A stretch of 45,016 nt of DNA from the NCBI RefSeq assembly GCF_001552175.1, contig NZ_BCQR01000097.1, positions 1-45,016 on the forward strand, in the 5' to 3' direction. The notes under the pieces are model-generated. The model was not told the DNA's origin. It made no database searches and saw only the letters and a program-made list of their open reading frames with translations. Each line of letters starts with the position of its first letter. Within the stretch, counting starts at the first letter, position 1. Shown piece by piece: positions 22,261 through 28,800 of this stretch. The stretch is from Actinomadura kijaniata NBRC 14229 (GTDB lineage: Bacteria > Actinomycetota > Actinomycetes > Streptosporangiales > Streptosporangiaceae). Position numbers and translations under genes: made by a program.

Positions 22261-22302
22261 CCGATGGATCGGCCGTCGATGAATCGAACGCCGATTTATC
22301 GG
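22261..22302. repeat. Three 12-bp palindromes in 15-bp register
   Basis: CCGATGGATCGG (22261-22272), TCGATGAATCGA (22276-22287) and CCGATTTATCGG (22291-22302) share the form NCGAT-NN-ATCGN. Each has perfect 5-bp arms, and starts are exactly 15 bp apart. The array lies midway between two divergent predicted promoters, 16 bp from one -35 and 15 bp from the other. It looks like a three-site cooperative operator for a dimeric regulator. Confidence 0.7.
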
Positions 22303-22317
22303 CCTTCGCGGAACAGG

Positions 22318-22346
22318 TTGCCGCGACGACGGAGCGTGACGACAGT
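22318..22346 (+). promoter_or_regulatory. Predicted leaderless promoter of the XRE/DUF5753 gene
   Basis: TTGCCG (22318-22323), 17 bp and GACAGT (22341-22346) end six bases before ATG 22353. No good ribosome-binding site is present, so a leaderless mRNA is likely. Confidence 0.4.
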
Positions 22347-22352
22347 GAAGAG

Positions 22353-23219
22353 ATGTCCACAGAGGGGCGCGGACTCTACCGGCGGCGAAGGATCGGGATC
22401 GAGCTACGGCGCATCCGCGAGGAGCGGGAGTTGACGCAGGAGAGCGCGGCGCGGCTGCTGGGCCGTTCCCAGGCGTCACTGAGCGAGTACGAGAACGGCC
22501 GCCGCGCCATCCGCCCCCGCGACCTCGCGCAGATCCTCGACGGCTACGGCATCACCGACGACAGACTCCGCGCCCAACTCCTCGACCTGGCCGACAAGGG
22601 CCGCCGCGACGGCTGGTGGAGGGGTTTCGAGGAACGACTCGATCCCAACGCCGTCGACTACGCGTCGCTGGAGGGCGACGCGTCACGCATCAGCGCCTTT
22701 GAGCCGCAGTTGGTTCACGGCCTTCTTCAAGAGGAGGAATACGCCAGGACGATCATCAAGTGTTATGTCGAACGGCTTAGCCCGTCCCTCGACTGTGAGC
22801 TTGAGGTCGACTTTCGGATGCGTCGTCAGCGCGTTCTCCGCCGCGCCCGGCCGCCCCACTTGGCTGTGGTGCTCGGTGAGGGGGCGCTGCATCTGGAAGT
22901 GGGGGGTCCCGTTGTCATGCGGGCTCAACTGGATCGCCTGCTAGGGGCAGCCGCCGCGCCGAACATTGACCTTCGGGTGCTGCCGTTCAAGGCTGGCATG
23001 CATCCGGGGACGAACGGAGCGTTCTCGATCCTGGACGTGGGAGTTGGGCGGAACGAGCTTCAAGTCGTGACAGTGCACAGTCTCACGATGAGTCAGTACA
23101 TCGATGATGCCGAGAACATCGGCCACTACCGTTCAGCGTTCGACAGCCTGAGGGAACTGGCTTTGCCGCAAGCGGACTCCGTGGCGTTGATCGAGCGGAT
23201 AGCGTCCAGCTATGCATGA
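22353..23219 (+). CDS. WhiJ-type XRE regulator with DUF5753
   Basis: A 288-residue regulator. The XRE HTH is RRRRIGIELRRIREERELTQESAARLLGRSQASLSEYENGRRAIRPRDLAQILDGY (about 9-65). The rest is DUF5753: WWRGFEERLDPNAVDYASLEGDASRISAFEPQLVHGLLQEEEYARTIIKC, FRMRRQRVL and IDLRVLPFKAGMHPGTNGAFSILD. In Streptomyces such proteins (WhiJ and relatives) act with adjacent DUF397 proteins in control of development and antibiotic production. The following DUF397 gene overlaps its end by 8 bp. The middle of the gene is slightly less GC-rich than its neighbours. Confidence 0.9.
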   Translation: MSTEGRGLYRRRRIGIELRRIREERELTQESAARLLGRSQASLSEYENGRRAIRPRDLAQILDGYGITDDRLRAQLLDLADKGRRDGWWRGFEERLDPNAVDYASLEGDASRISAFEPQLVHGLLQEEEYARTIIKCYVERLSPSLDCELEVDFRMRRQRVLRRARPPHLAVVLGEGALHLEVGGPVVMRAQLDRLLGAAAAPNIDLRVLPFKAGMHPGTNGAFSILDVGVGRNELQVVTVHSLTMSQYIDDAENIGHYRSAFDSLRELALPQADSVALIERIASSYA

Positions 23220-23415
23220 ATGGCAGAGCATGAGGGGCTTGTGGCGGAAGAGCAGCCACAGTTCGGGCGCGGGCACGGAGTGTGTGGAGGTCGCGGCTCT
23301 GATGAACGCCCGAGGGGTTGCCGCGCGCGACTCCAAAGATCCGTCCGGACTGGTCCTCGCTTTCTCGGCTGCCGACTGGCGCGGGTTGGTCGAGCGGCTG
23401 GTGTCCGGGAAATGA
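23212..23415 (+). CDS. DUF397 protein, first copy
   Basis: A 67-residue DUF397 protein. LWRKSSHSSGAGTECVEVA and VAARDSKDPSGLVLAFSAADWRGLVERL are the two conserved blocks. DUF397 proteins are small partners of XRE/DUF5753 regulators such as WhiJ. ATG 23212 overlaps the regulator stop by 8 bp; a downstream ATG at 23230 is an alternative. The second copy follows with an ATGA overlap. Confidence 0.88.
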   Translation: MHEWQSMRGLWRKSSHSSGAGTECVEVAALMNARGVAARDSKDPSGLVLAFSAADWRGLVERLVSGK

Positions 23416-23615
23416 GCGCGCCGCCGAACCGTGAGACGCGCTGGCGCAAGAGCAGTCACAGCTCAGGCCAGGGCACTCAGTGTGTGGAGGTCGCTGTTCT
23501 GACGAACGCCGAGGGAGTCGCCGCGCGCGACTCCAAGGACGCGTCCGGGCCGGTGCTCGTTCTCTCCCCGGCCGGGTGGCGTGGGCTTCTCTCCATGGTC
23601 AAGCGCGAGGGGTGA
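23412..23615 (+). CDS. DUF397 protein, second copy
   Basis: A 67-residue DUF397 protein: RWRKSSHSSGQGTQCVEVAVLTNAEGVAARDSKDASGPVLVLSPAGWRGLLSMV. It is very similar to the first copy, so the pair came from a tandem duplication. Translation is coupled through ATGA at 23412-23415. Its last 17 bases overlap the end of the convergent HxlR gene. Confidence 0.88.
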   Translation: MSAPPNRETRWRKSSHSSGQGTQCVEVAVLTNAEGVAARDSKDASGPVLVLSPAGWRGLLSMVKREG

Positions 23616-23994
23616 CGGGCTCCTCCCGGCGCGTGTCGTAGGCGTGGCGGGCCTCCGTGATGGCCGGGGCCGCGCGGCGGGCCCAGGCGGACAGCGCCTC
23701 CAGGGGCTCGCGGATCTCCTCCACCAGCGCCGTGGTCGCGTACTCCACGCGGGGTGGGGAGTCGGGGTGCACGGTCCGGGTGACCAGGCCGTTGCGTTCC
23801 AGGTTGCGCAGGCTCAACGTCAGCATGCGGCGGCTGACGCCCTCGATCGCGCGCTCCAGCTGGGTGAAGCGGCGGGGGCCGTCGCCCAGCTCGACGAGCA
23901 CCTGCGCGCTCCACTTGTCACCGATCAGGGCCAGCACCTCGCGGATCGGGCAGTCCGTGGCCTGGTCCGTTACGGCGGTGTTCCGTTGCGACAA
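23599..23994 (-). CDS. HxlR-family transcriptional regulator
   Basis: A 131-residue winged-helix regulator. CPIREVLALIGDKWSAQVLVELGDGPRRFTQLERAIEGVSRRMLTLSLRNLERNGLVTRTVHPDSPPRVEYATTALVEEIREPLEAL is the complete HxlR domain with the N-terminal Cys common to this family. A TTG start at 23994 is favoured because GGAAGGAGG lies eight bases upstream and family similarity begins soon after. It is divergent from the alpha/beta hydrolase at 24081, with a perfect inverted repeat between, so the hydrolase is the likely target. Confidence 0.88.
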   Translation of the reverse strand: MSQRNTAVTDQATDCPIREVLALIGDKWSAQVLVELGDGPRRFTQLERAIEGVSRRMLTLSLRNLERNGLVTRTVHPDSPPRVEYATTALVEEIREPLEALSAWARRAAPAITEARHAYDTRREEPVTPRA

Positions 23995-24041
23995 GAAAGT
24001 GCCTCCTTCCGGAGTTTTCGATCATGGCCCAGGATGGGGCC

Positions 24042-24058
24042 CGTTACAAGTCGTAACG
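24042..24058. promoter_or_regulatory. HxlR operator candidate
   Basis: CGTTAC (24042-24047) and GTAACG (24053-24058) are perfect arms around AAGTC. It lies 22 bp before the hydrolase ATG and 47 bp from the HxlR start, typical for a shared divergent operator. Confidence 0.6.
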
Positions 24059-24080
24059 TTCCTGGACAGAGAGGTTCGGC

Positions 24081-24857
24081 ATGCCCGTCGCGCGCAGCAA
24101 CGGATTCAAAATCGCCTACGAGGTGGCGGGGGAGGGGGCCCCGCTGCTCCTGCACCCCGGAATGTTCCAGATCGGCGCGCACTGGGACCGCGCCGGTTAC
24201 ACCGCTCCGCTGGCGGCCGCGCACACCGTCGTCACGGTGGACCCGCTCGGGCTGGGAGCGAGTGACGCCCCTCGTGACCCGGCGGCGTACGCGCTGGAAC
24301 GCCGGGCCGCGTACGTCGTCGCCGTGCTCGACGACCTCGGGATCGACCGGGCCGCGTTCTGGGGGTACTCGCTGGGCGCCCTGACCGGCTACGCGGTCGC
24401 GGCGCACGCGCCCGAACGCCTCACCCGCCTGGTCGCGGGCGCCTTCGACCCCCTCGACGGCTTCCGCTCGGCGGTCGGCCCGACCCTCGACCACCTCGGC
24501 CTGCCCGCCGACACCGACCCCTACCCGCTGATGGAGCGGGGGGCCGCCGCCGACCCCGCCCAGGCTGCGGTCATCGAGAACGGCGACCCCGAGGCCCTGC
24601 GCGCGAACTACGCGGCGTTCTCCCGCGAACCCGGCCTGCACGCCGAGCTGGCGGCTTCCGGCGTTCCGACGCTGATGTACGCGGGCACGGCCGACCCGTG
24701 GCACGAGCCGATGCGGACGTTCGCCGAACGCACCGGCACCGCCTTCTTCTCCGTGCCCGACGCCGACCACCAGGGCGGCTGGGACCGGGCCGCCGACGTG
24801 CTGCGCCGGGTGCGGCCCTTCCTGGACGCCCCTCAGTCCTCGGGGAAGGAGAAGTAG
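24081..24857 (+). CDS. Alpha/beta-fold hydrolase
   Basis: A 258-residue alpha/beta hydrolase. The nucleophile elbow is FWGYSLGAL with Ser near 97, the acid is in LMYAGTADPW and the base His in VPDADHQGGW. The oxyanion loop is LLLHPGMFQ instead of the usual HG(G). It may be an esterase or haloperoxidase-like enzyme; substrate unknown. ATG 24081 follows AGAGAGG. HxlR control is inferred from the divergent layout. The last 25 bases overlap the convergent gene at 24833. Confidence 0.85.
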   Translation: MPVARSNGFKIAYEVAGEGAPLLLHPGMFQIGAHWDRAGYTAPLAAAHTVVTVDPLGLGASDAPRDPAAYALERRAAYVVAVLDDLGIDRAAFWGYSLGALTGYAVAAHAPERLTRLVAGAFDPLDGFRSAVGPTLDHLGLPADTDPYPLMERGAAADPAQAAVIENGDPEALRANYAAFSREPGLHAELAASGVPTLMYAGTADPWHEPMRTFAERTGTAFFSVPDADHQGGWDRAADVLRRVRPFLDAPQSSGKEK

Positions 24858-25366
24858 AGCCAGTCGCTGTAGAACGACGCGAAGTTGTCCTGCCACCCGG
24901 CGCGGACGGAGGCGAGCCAGGCGTCGTCGTCCCCGGCGATGGCCGCCTCCGCCCGGGCCACCTCAGCGGGGATGTCGTACTCGACCAGGCCGCGCACCGC
25001 CTCCTCGGGGTCCTCGTCCCCGAGCGAGACCATCTCGCCGGTCTCCAGCAGGAAGTACTTCGCGCGCTGCTTGTCCAGGTGCGCGGTGGTCCTGGCGACG
25101 CACTCGGCGAAGTCTCCGTCCGGAAGTCCCTGGCCCACCACCCGCAGCAGGTCGGTCAGCAGTTCGGCCCCGGCGTCGTAGTCCCCGGCGATGCCGATGC
25201 GCGGGTTCCAGATCATGGACGGGACGACGGCGGTGCCGCGTCCGACCAATATCTTGTGGGCGAGCGGGATGCTCCAGTTGTGCTCGGAGACGCACCGGAT
25301 CGGCTTCGGGTTGCTCTGCTCGGTGGGCAGCCCGTCGGCGGAGTAGAGGTAGGAACGATTGGCCAC
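24833..25366 (-). CDS. Uncharacterised protein beginning (M/V)ANRSYLYS
   Basis: A 177-residue soluble protein. It resembles a group of uncharacterised bacterial proteins that start ANRSYLYS and continue with a conserved IP(L)-x-KIL segment, here SEHNWSIPLAHKILVGRGTAVVPSMIWNPRIGIAGDYDAGAELL. The C-terminus AGWQDNFASFYSDWLYFSF is aromatic-rich. No catalytic motif is evident. GTG 25366 is chosen because the family begins at ANRSY; ATG 25378 (four residues longer) is possible, and neither has a ribosome-binding site. It is divergent from the Maf gene. Confidence 0.6.
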   Translation of the reverse strand: MANRSYLYSADGLPTEQSNPKPIRCVSEHNWSIPLAHKILVGRGTAVVPSMIWNPRIGIAGDYDAGAELLTDLLRVVGQGLPDGDFAECVARTTAHLDKQRAKYFLLETGEMVSLGDEDPEEAVRGLVEYDIPAEVARAEAAIAGDDDAWLASVRAGWQDNFASFYSDWLYFSFPED

Positions 25367-25415
25367 GGCCGCGACCATAACAGCGCGCGCCGACAAGATC
25401 GTGGAAGGGCGGAAC

Positions 25416-26006
25416 ATGACGAAGGTCGTTCTCGCGTCGGGCTCCCCGTCGCGCCTGGACATCCTGCGGCGCGCGGGCGTGGAGCCCGTGGTGATGCCGA
25501 GCGACGTCGACGAGACGCCACTGCCGGGCGAGACGCCGTCGCGGCTCGCGCTGCGGCTGGCCGAGGCGAAGGCGTCGGCGGTGGCGCGCGGCGTGACCGA
25601 GGGCTTCGTCATCGGCGGCGACTCGGTCCTGGAGCTCGACGGGACCGTCTACGGCAAGCCGGGCGATCCGCAGACCGCCGTCGAGGTCTGGCGGCGCATC
25701 TCCGGCAGGGAAGCCGCCTTCCACACCGGCCACTGCGTGATCGACGTCGCGGCGGGCCGGACCGTCACCGCGCTGGGCACCACGACCGTGCGCTTCGCGA
25801 AGCTGTCGGACGAGGAGATCGCCGAGTACGTGAAGACCGGCGAGCCACTGGCGGTGGCCGGGGCGTTCAAGAGCTCCCACAGGGGTGGCTGGTTCGTGGA
25901 GGGCATCGACGGCGACCCCACCAACGTGCAGGGCCTCTCCCTGTCGATCCTCCGCCGCCTGTTCACCGAACTGGGCGTGAGCGTGGCGAGCCTCTGGAAC
26001 GCCTGA
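25416..26006 (+). CDS. Maf-like nucleotide pyrophosphatase paralogue
   Basis: A 196-residue Maf/HAM1-fold protein. VVLASGSPSRLDILRRAGV and DVDETP are standard, and the catalytic region reads FVIGGDSVLELDGTVYGKPGDP, where typical Maf has (G/S)ADT. The ending AGAFKSSHRGGWFVEGIDGDPTNVQGLSLSILRRL also departs from the usual AGaYxIQGxGaxFV line. It probably hydrolyses a nucleoside triphosphate (dTTP/UTP or modified NTP) to the monophosphate, but the altered loops suggest different specificity from housekeeping Maf. ATG 25416 follows GGAAGGGCGG. Confidence 0.82.
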   Translation: MTKVVLASGSPSRLDILRRAGVEPVVMPSDVDETPLPGETPSRLALRLAEAKASAVARGVTEGFVIGGDSVLELDGTVYGKPGDPQTAVEVWRRISGREAAFHTGHCVIDVAAGRTVTALGTTTVRFAKLSDEEIAEYVKTGEPLAVAGAFKSSHRGGWFVEGIDGDPTNVQGLSLSILRRLFTELGVSVASLWNA

Positions 26007-26013
26007 CCCCCCG

Positions 26014-26040
26014 CCTCACCGGCGGGCCGGGCCGGTGAGG
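26014..26040. terminator. Bidirectional hairpin terminator
   Basis: CCTCACCGGC (26014-26023) and GCCGGTGAGG (26031-26040) form a perfect 10-bp stem with a 7-base loop. It lies between the convergent Maf and GNAT genes and includes the last codons of the GNAT gene. Confidence 0.65.
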
Positions 26041-26540
26041 TCGAGGACCCAGTCGTTGCTGCGCATCAGCGTGCCGCTGCCCCTGGGGTACTCGAAGTCG
26101 CAGGGGCCCAGCAGGGTGAAGCCGAGGCGGCGGCAGAGCGCGTTCGAGGGGGCGTTCCGGGCCGAGGGGAACGCGTGCAGCATGCGGGGCGCGCCGGGGC
26201 GGCGGGCGGCTTCCCGCACGACGTCGACCAGGGCGGCACCGGCCGCGGCGGCGACGCCGCGCCCCTGGTAGGGCGGCAGGACGCTCCAGCCGGTCTCGTA
26301 GATCTGCTCGCCCCGCCAGTCGTGCCGGTGGTAGTTGATGCTGCCGACCATCTCGTCGTCGAGCAGGACGGCGAACACGCGGCCGTCGCCCGCCTCCGTC
26401 ATGGCGAGGTAGCGGCGATGCCGGGCGAGCAGCTCCTCCTCCGACTCGGGGCCGCCGACCCAGCGGCGCATCTCCGGGGTGTTGGTCCGCCTCAGGAGAT
26501 CGAGTGCGGGTTCCGACCAGGGCACCAGACGAACGTTCAT
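26016..26540 (-). CDS. GNAT-family N-acetyltransferase
   Basis: A 174-residue GNAT enzyme. VFAVLLDDEMVGSINYHRHDW is the central beta region, YETGWSVLPPYQGRGVAAAAGAALVDVV carries the acetyl-CoA Q/RxxGxA-type motif, and FPSARNAPSNALCRRLGFTLLGPCDFEYPRG is the C-terminal part. It resembles RimJ-like acetyltransferases of unknown acceptor. ATG 26540 has no clear ribosome-binding site. It is a single gene, ending in a hairpin shared with Maf. Confidence 0.85.
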   Translation of the reverse strand: MNVRLVPWSEPALDLLRRTNTPEMRRWVGGPESEEELLARHRRYLAMTEAGDGRVFAVLLDDEMVGSINYHRHDWRGEQIYETGWSVLPPYQGRGVAAAAGAALVDVVREAARRPGAPRMLHAFPSARNAPSNALCRRLGFTLLGPCDFEYPRGSGTLMRSNDWVLDLTGPARR

Positions 26541-26715
26541 GCCGCGTAGCCTGGCACTCCCCGAGGCCGCCGAGCTCCCCATTTTGGCCGGCCGGACCCG
26601 TCCGCCCGGGGACGCCTGGCCCCTGGGTGCCAGAAGCCGGACAACGCTCACGGGTGAAGCGCCTCCGCGTCCCGGATTCCTAACGTGACGTCCCACAAGA
26701 TCCAAGGGAGGCGTC

Positions 26716-27834
26716 ATGATGCGAAGCACGAAGGCCGTTGGCGGAGCGCTCGTCCTGGTGCTGGCCGCGGGCGGGGGCACGGCCTCGGCGGGCGCCGGGC
26801 ACGCCGGGCTGCGGGACGCGCTGCGGCGGCTGACCGCCGAGGCCGGGACGCCGGGGGCGCTGGCCGTGGTGCGGGACCGGAACGGCGCCACCGAGGTCCG
26901 CAGCGGCGTCGGTGACCTGCGGCGCGGCACGCCGGTGCCGCCGGGCAGCCGGTTCCGGATCGGCAGCGTGACCAAGGCGTTCACCGCGACCGTGGTGCTC
27001 CAGCTCGTCGGCGAGGGCCGGGTGGACCTCGACGCGCCGATCGAGCGCTACCTGCCCGGCCTGGTGCGGGGCAACGGCAACGACGGGCGGGAGATCACCG
27101 TCCGGCACCTGCTCGGGCACCGCTCGGGCCTGCCCGACAACGTGGAGCACATGGGGATCGGGGAGGCCGTCGAGCACCCGCTCAAGCACCGCGACCCCCG
27201 CGAGCTGCTCGGGTACTCGCTCGCCCACCCCCGCCTGTTCAAGCCGGGCGAGGGTTACAAGTACTCGGGGGCGAACTACGTCCTCGCCGGGCTCCTCATC
27301 GAGAAGGTGACCGGCCGCCCCTACGGCGAGGCGATCCGGAAGCGCCTCCTGAGGCCGCTGGACCTGCGCGGCACCTCGGTCCCCGGGGACCGCGCCGGCA
27401 TCCCCGACCCGCATCCCAGGGGCTACCTGCGCACGACCCCGGGCGAGCAGCCCCGCGACTACACGCGGATCAACCCGTCGGTGGCCTGGGCCGCCGGGGA
27501 GATGATCTCCACGGCCCCCGACCTCAACCGGTTCTTCGCCGCCCTGCTCGGCGGGCACCTGCTGCGCCCCGCCGAGCTGCGCGCGATGAAGCAGACCCGG
27601 CCCACCGGCAACTCCGGCGGCGCCGAGTACGGTCTCGGCCTGATGCGCGTCCCCCTGACCTGCGGCGGCGAGTACTGGGGCCACTCGGGCGACATCCTCG
27701 GCTTCTCGACCATCGCCGGGGCGACCACCGGCGAGCGTCAGGCCACCGTCATGGTGAACCTCGCCCCCGGCGGCACCCAGGCCCAGAAGGACGGCCTGCG
27801 CGCCGCCGTCACGACCGCCCTGTGCGACGACTGA
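26716..27834 (+). CDS. Secreted serine hydrolase (beta-lactamase/DD-peptidase fold), paralogue 1
   Basis: A 372-residue exported enzyme. The first 25 residues are a Sec signal peptide. RIGSVTKAFTATVVLQ carries the SxxK nucleophile, YKYSGANYVLAGLLIEKVTG the YxN motif, and YWGHSGDILGF the HxG triad region. The class includes D-alanyl-D-alanine carboxypeptidases and esterases; a cell-wall role is plausible. ATG 26716 follows AAGGGAGG, with TAACGT at 26681 as a likely -10. It shares long stretches with the gene at 36237 (for example PxERYLPGxVRxNGxDGR and LxGLPD), so they are paralogues. It overlaps the convergent ankyrin gene by 26 bp. Confidence 0.88.
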   Translation: MMRSTKAVGGALVLVLAAGGGTASAGAGHAGLRDALRRLTAEAGTPGALAVVRDRNGATEVRSGVGDLRRGTPVPPGSRFRIGSVTKAFTATVVLQLVGEGRVDLDAPIERYLPGLVRGNGNDGREITVRHLLGHRSGLPDNVEHMGIGEAVEHPLKHRDPRELLGYSLAHPRLFKPGEGYKYSGANYVLAGLLIEKVTGRPYGEAIRKRLLRPLDLRGTSVPGDRAGIPDPHPRGYLRTTPGEQPRDYTRINPSVAWAAGEMISTAPDLNRFFAALLGGHLLRPAELRAMKQTRPTGNSGGAEYGLGLMRVPLTCGGEYWGHSGDILGFSTIAGATTGERQATVMVNLAPGGTQAQKDGLRAAVTTALCDD

Positions 27835-28774
27835 GCAGATCCAGCAGCTCGGTGCAGGCGACCGGGGTGCGGTCGTACGCCGTGTAGCCCTCGACGTTCT
27901 CAAGATCGGGGTCGGCGCCCGCGTCGAGGAGCACCCGCGCGGCGGCGGCCGCCCCGGCGTCGCAGGCGCGCATCAGGGCCGTCCACCCCGTCGGCGGCCG
28001 CGCGTTGACGTCCGCGCCCTCCGCCAGCAGCAGCCGCACCATCGCGACGTCGTCGCGGGAGGCGGCGAACATCAGCGCGGTCTCCCCGTCGAGCGGCCAG
28101 CAACGCGGGTCGAGCGCCTCGACGTCGGCTCCGCGCGCCAGCAGCGCACGCGCCCCGTCGGCGTCCCCGCGCCCGACCGCCTCGAAGAACGCGGTGTGCA
28201 GGGGAGCGGCGAGGCGTTCGGCGGCCAGCGCGAGGAGCCGCCCGGTGAACGCGGGATCGCCGCCGGCGGCCCGCGCCAGCCGGGCGACGTCGTCCAGCCA
28301 CCGCCCGGTGGCGCGGTCGTCGGCGCCGAGCCGGGCGAACCCGCGGTCGAGCAGGCCGCGGGCCTCCCCGGGCCGTTCGCGGGCCAGCGCCCTGACCGCG
28401 TCCAGGACGTCGTCCAGGGCACCGGCGGGCCCGTGCTCCGGACCGTCGGCGGCCGACGCGGCCCGCACGTCCAGGTCCAGCCGCCAGAACAACGGCACGT
28501 CCCGGAACCGCACCGACAGCAGCCACCGGTCGGGGCCGGGGGACGCGCGCACCTCGTCCACCGGCTGCACCGTCCCGAGAACGTCCGGAGCCTCGGCCAC
28601 CGCCCGCGCGAACGCCTCGTCGGGGACCACCCACCGCACGTCGATGCCGCTGTAGAGGTCGCCCCCGCCCGCCGCCGGCGACCCGGTCGGCTCGGCCCGC
28701 GACCCGGGGCGGGCGGCCGTCAACGCGGCGCGGACCTGCTCCGCCATCCGCGCCCGGTCGATCCGCAGCCCCAT
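27809..28774 (-). CDS. Ankyrin-repeat protein with nucleotidyltransferase-like N-terminal half
   Basis: A 321-residue two-part protein. Residues 195-305 hold about three ankyrin repeats: APLHTAFFEAVGRGDADGARALLARGADVEA, DGETALMFAASRDDVAMVRLLLAEGADVNA and GWTALMRACDAGAAAAARVLLDAGADPDL. The N-terminal part, AGGGDLYSGIDVRWVVPDEAF with the later WRLDLDV, resembles a minimal nucleotidyltransferase, where GS...SDIDL would be expected; here the first catalytic Asp is Gly43, so activity is doubtful. ATG 28774 follows AGGGTGGGCGG. It lies 26 bp downstream of the pentapeptide-repeat gene, a probable operon of two repeat-scaffold proteins. Confidence 0.75.
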   Translation of the reverse strand: MGLRIDRARMAEQVRAALTAARPGSRAEPTGSPAAGGGDLYSGIDVRWVVPDEAFARAVAEAPDVLGTVQPVDEVRASPGPDRWLLSVRFRDVPLFWRLDLDVRAASAADGPEHGPAGALDDVLDAVRALARERPGEARGLLDRGFARLGADDRATGRWLDDVARLARAAGGDPAFTGRLLALAAERLAAPLHTAFFEAVGRGDADGARALLARGADVEALDPRCWPLDGETALMFAASRDDVAMVRLLLAEGADVNARPPTGWTALMRACDAGAAAAARVLLDAGADPDLENVEGYTAYDRTPVACTELLDLLSRRTGRS

Positions 28775-28800
28775 TCCGCCCACCCTAGGCGGATCCGGGC

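Noticed and set aside
22353..23615. XRE plus small DUF397 genes as a toxin-antitoxin pair
   Set aside because: The proteins match the WhiJ/DUF5753 and DUF397 families, which are regulatory, and no toxin motif is present.
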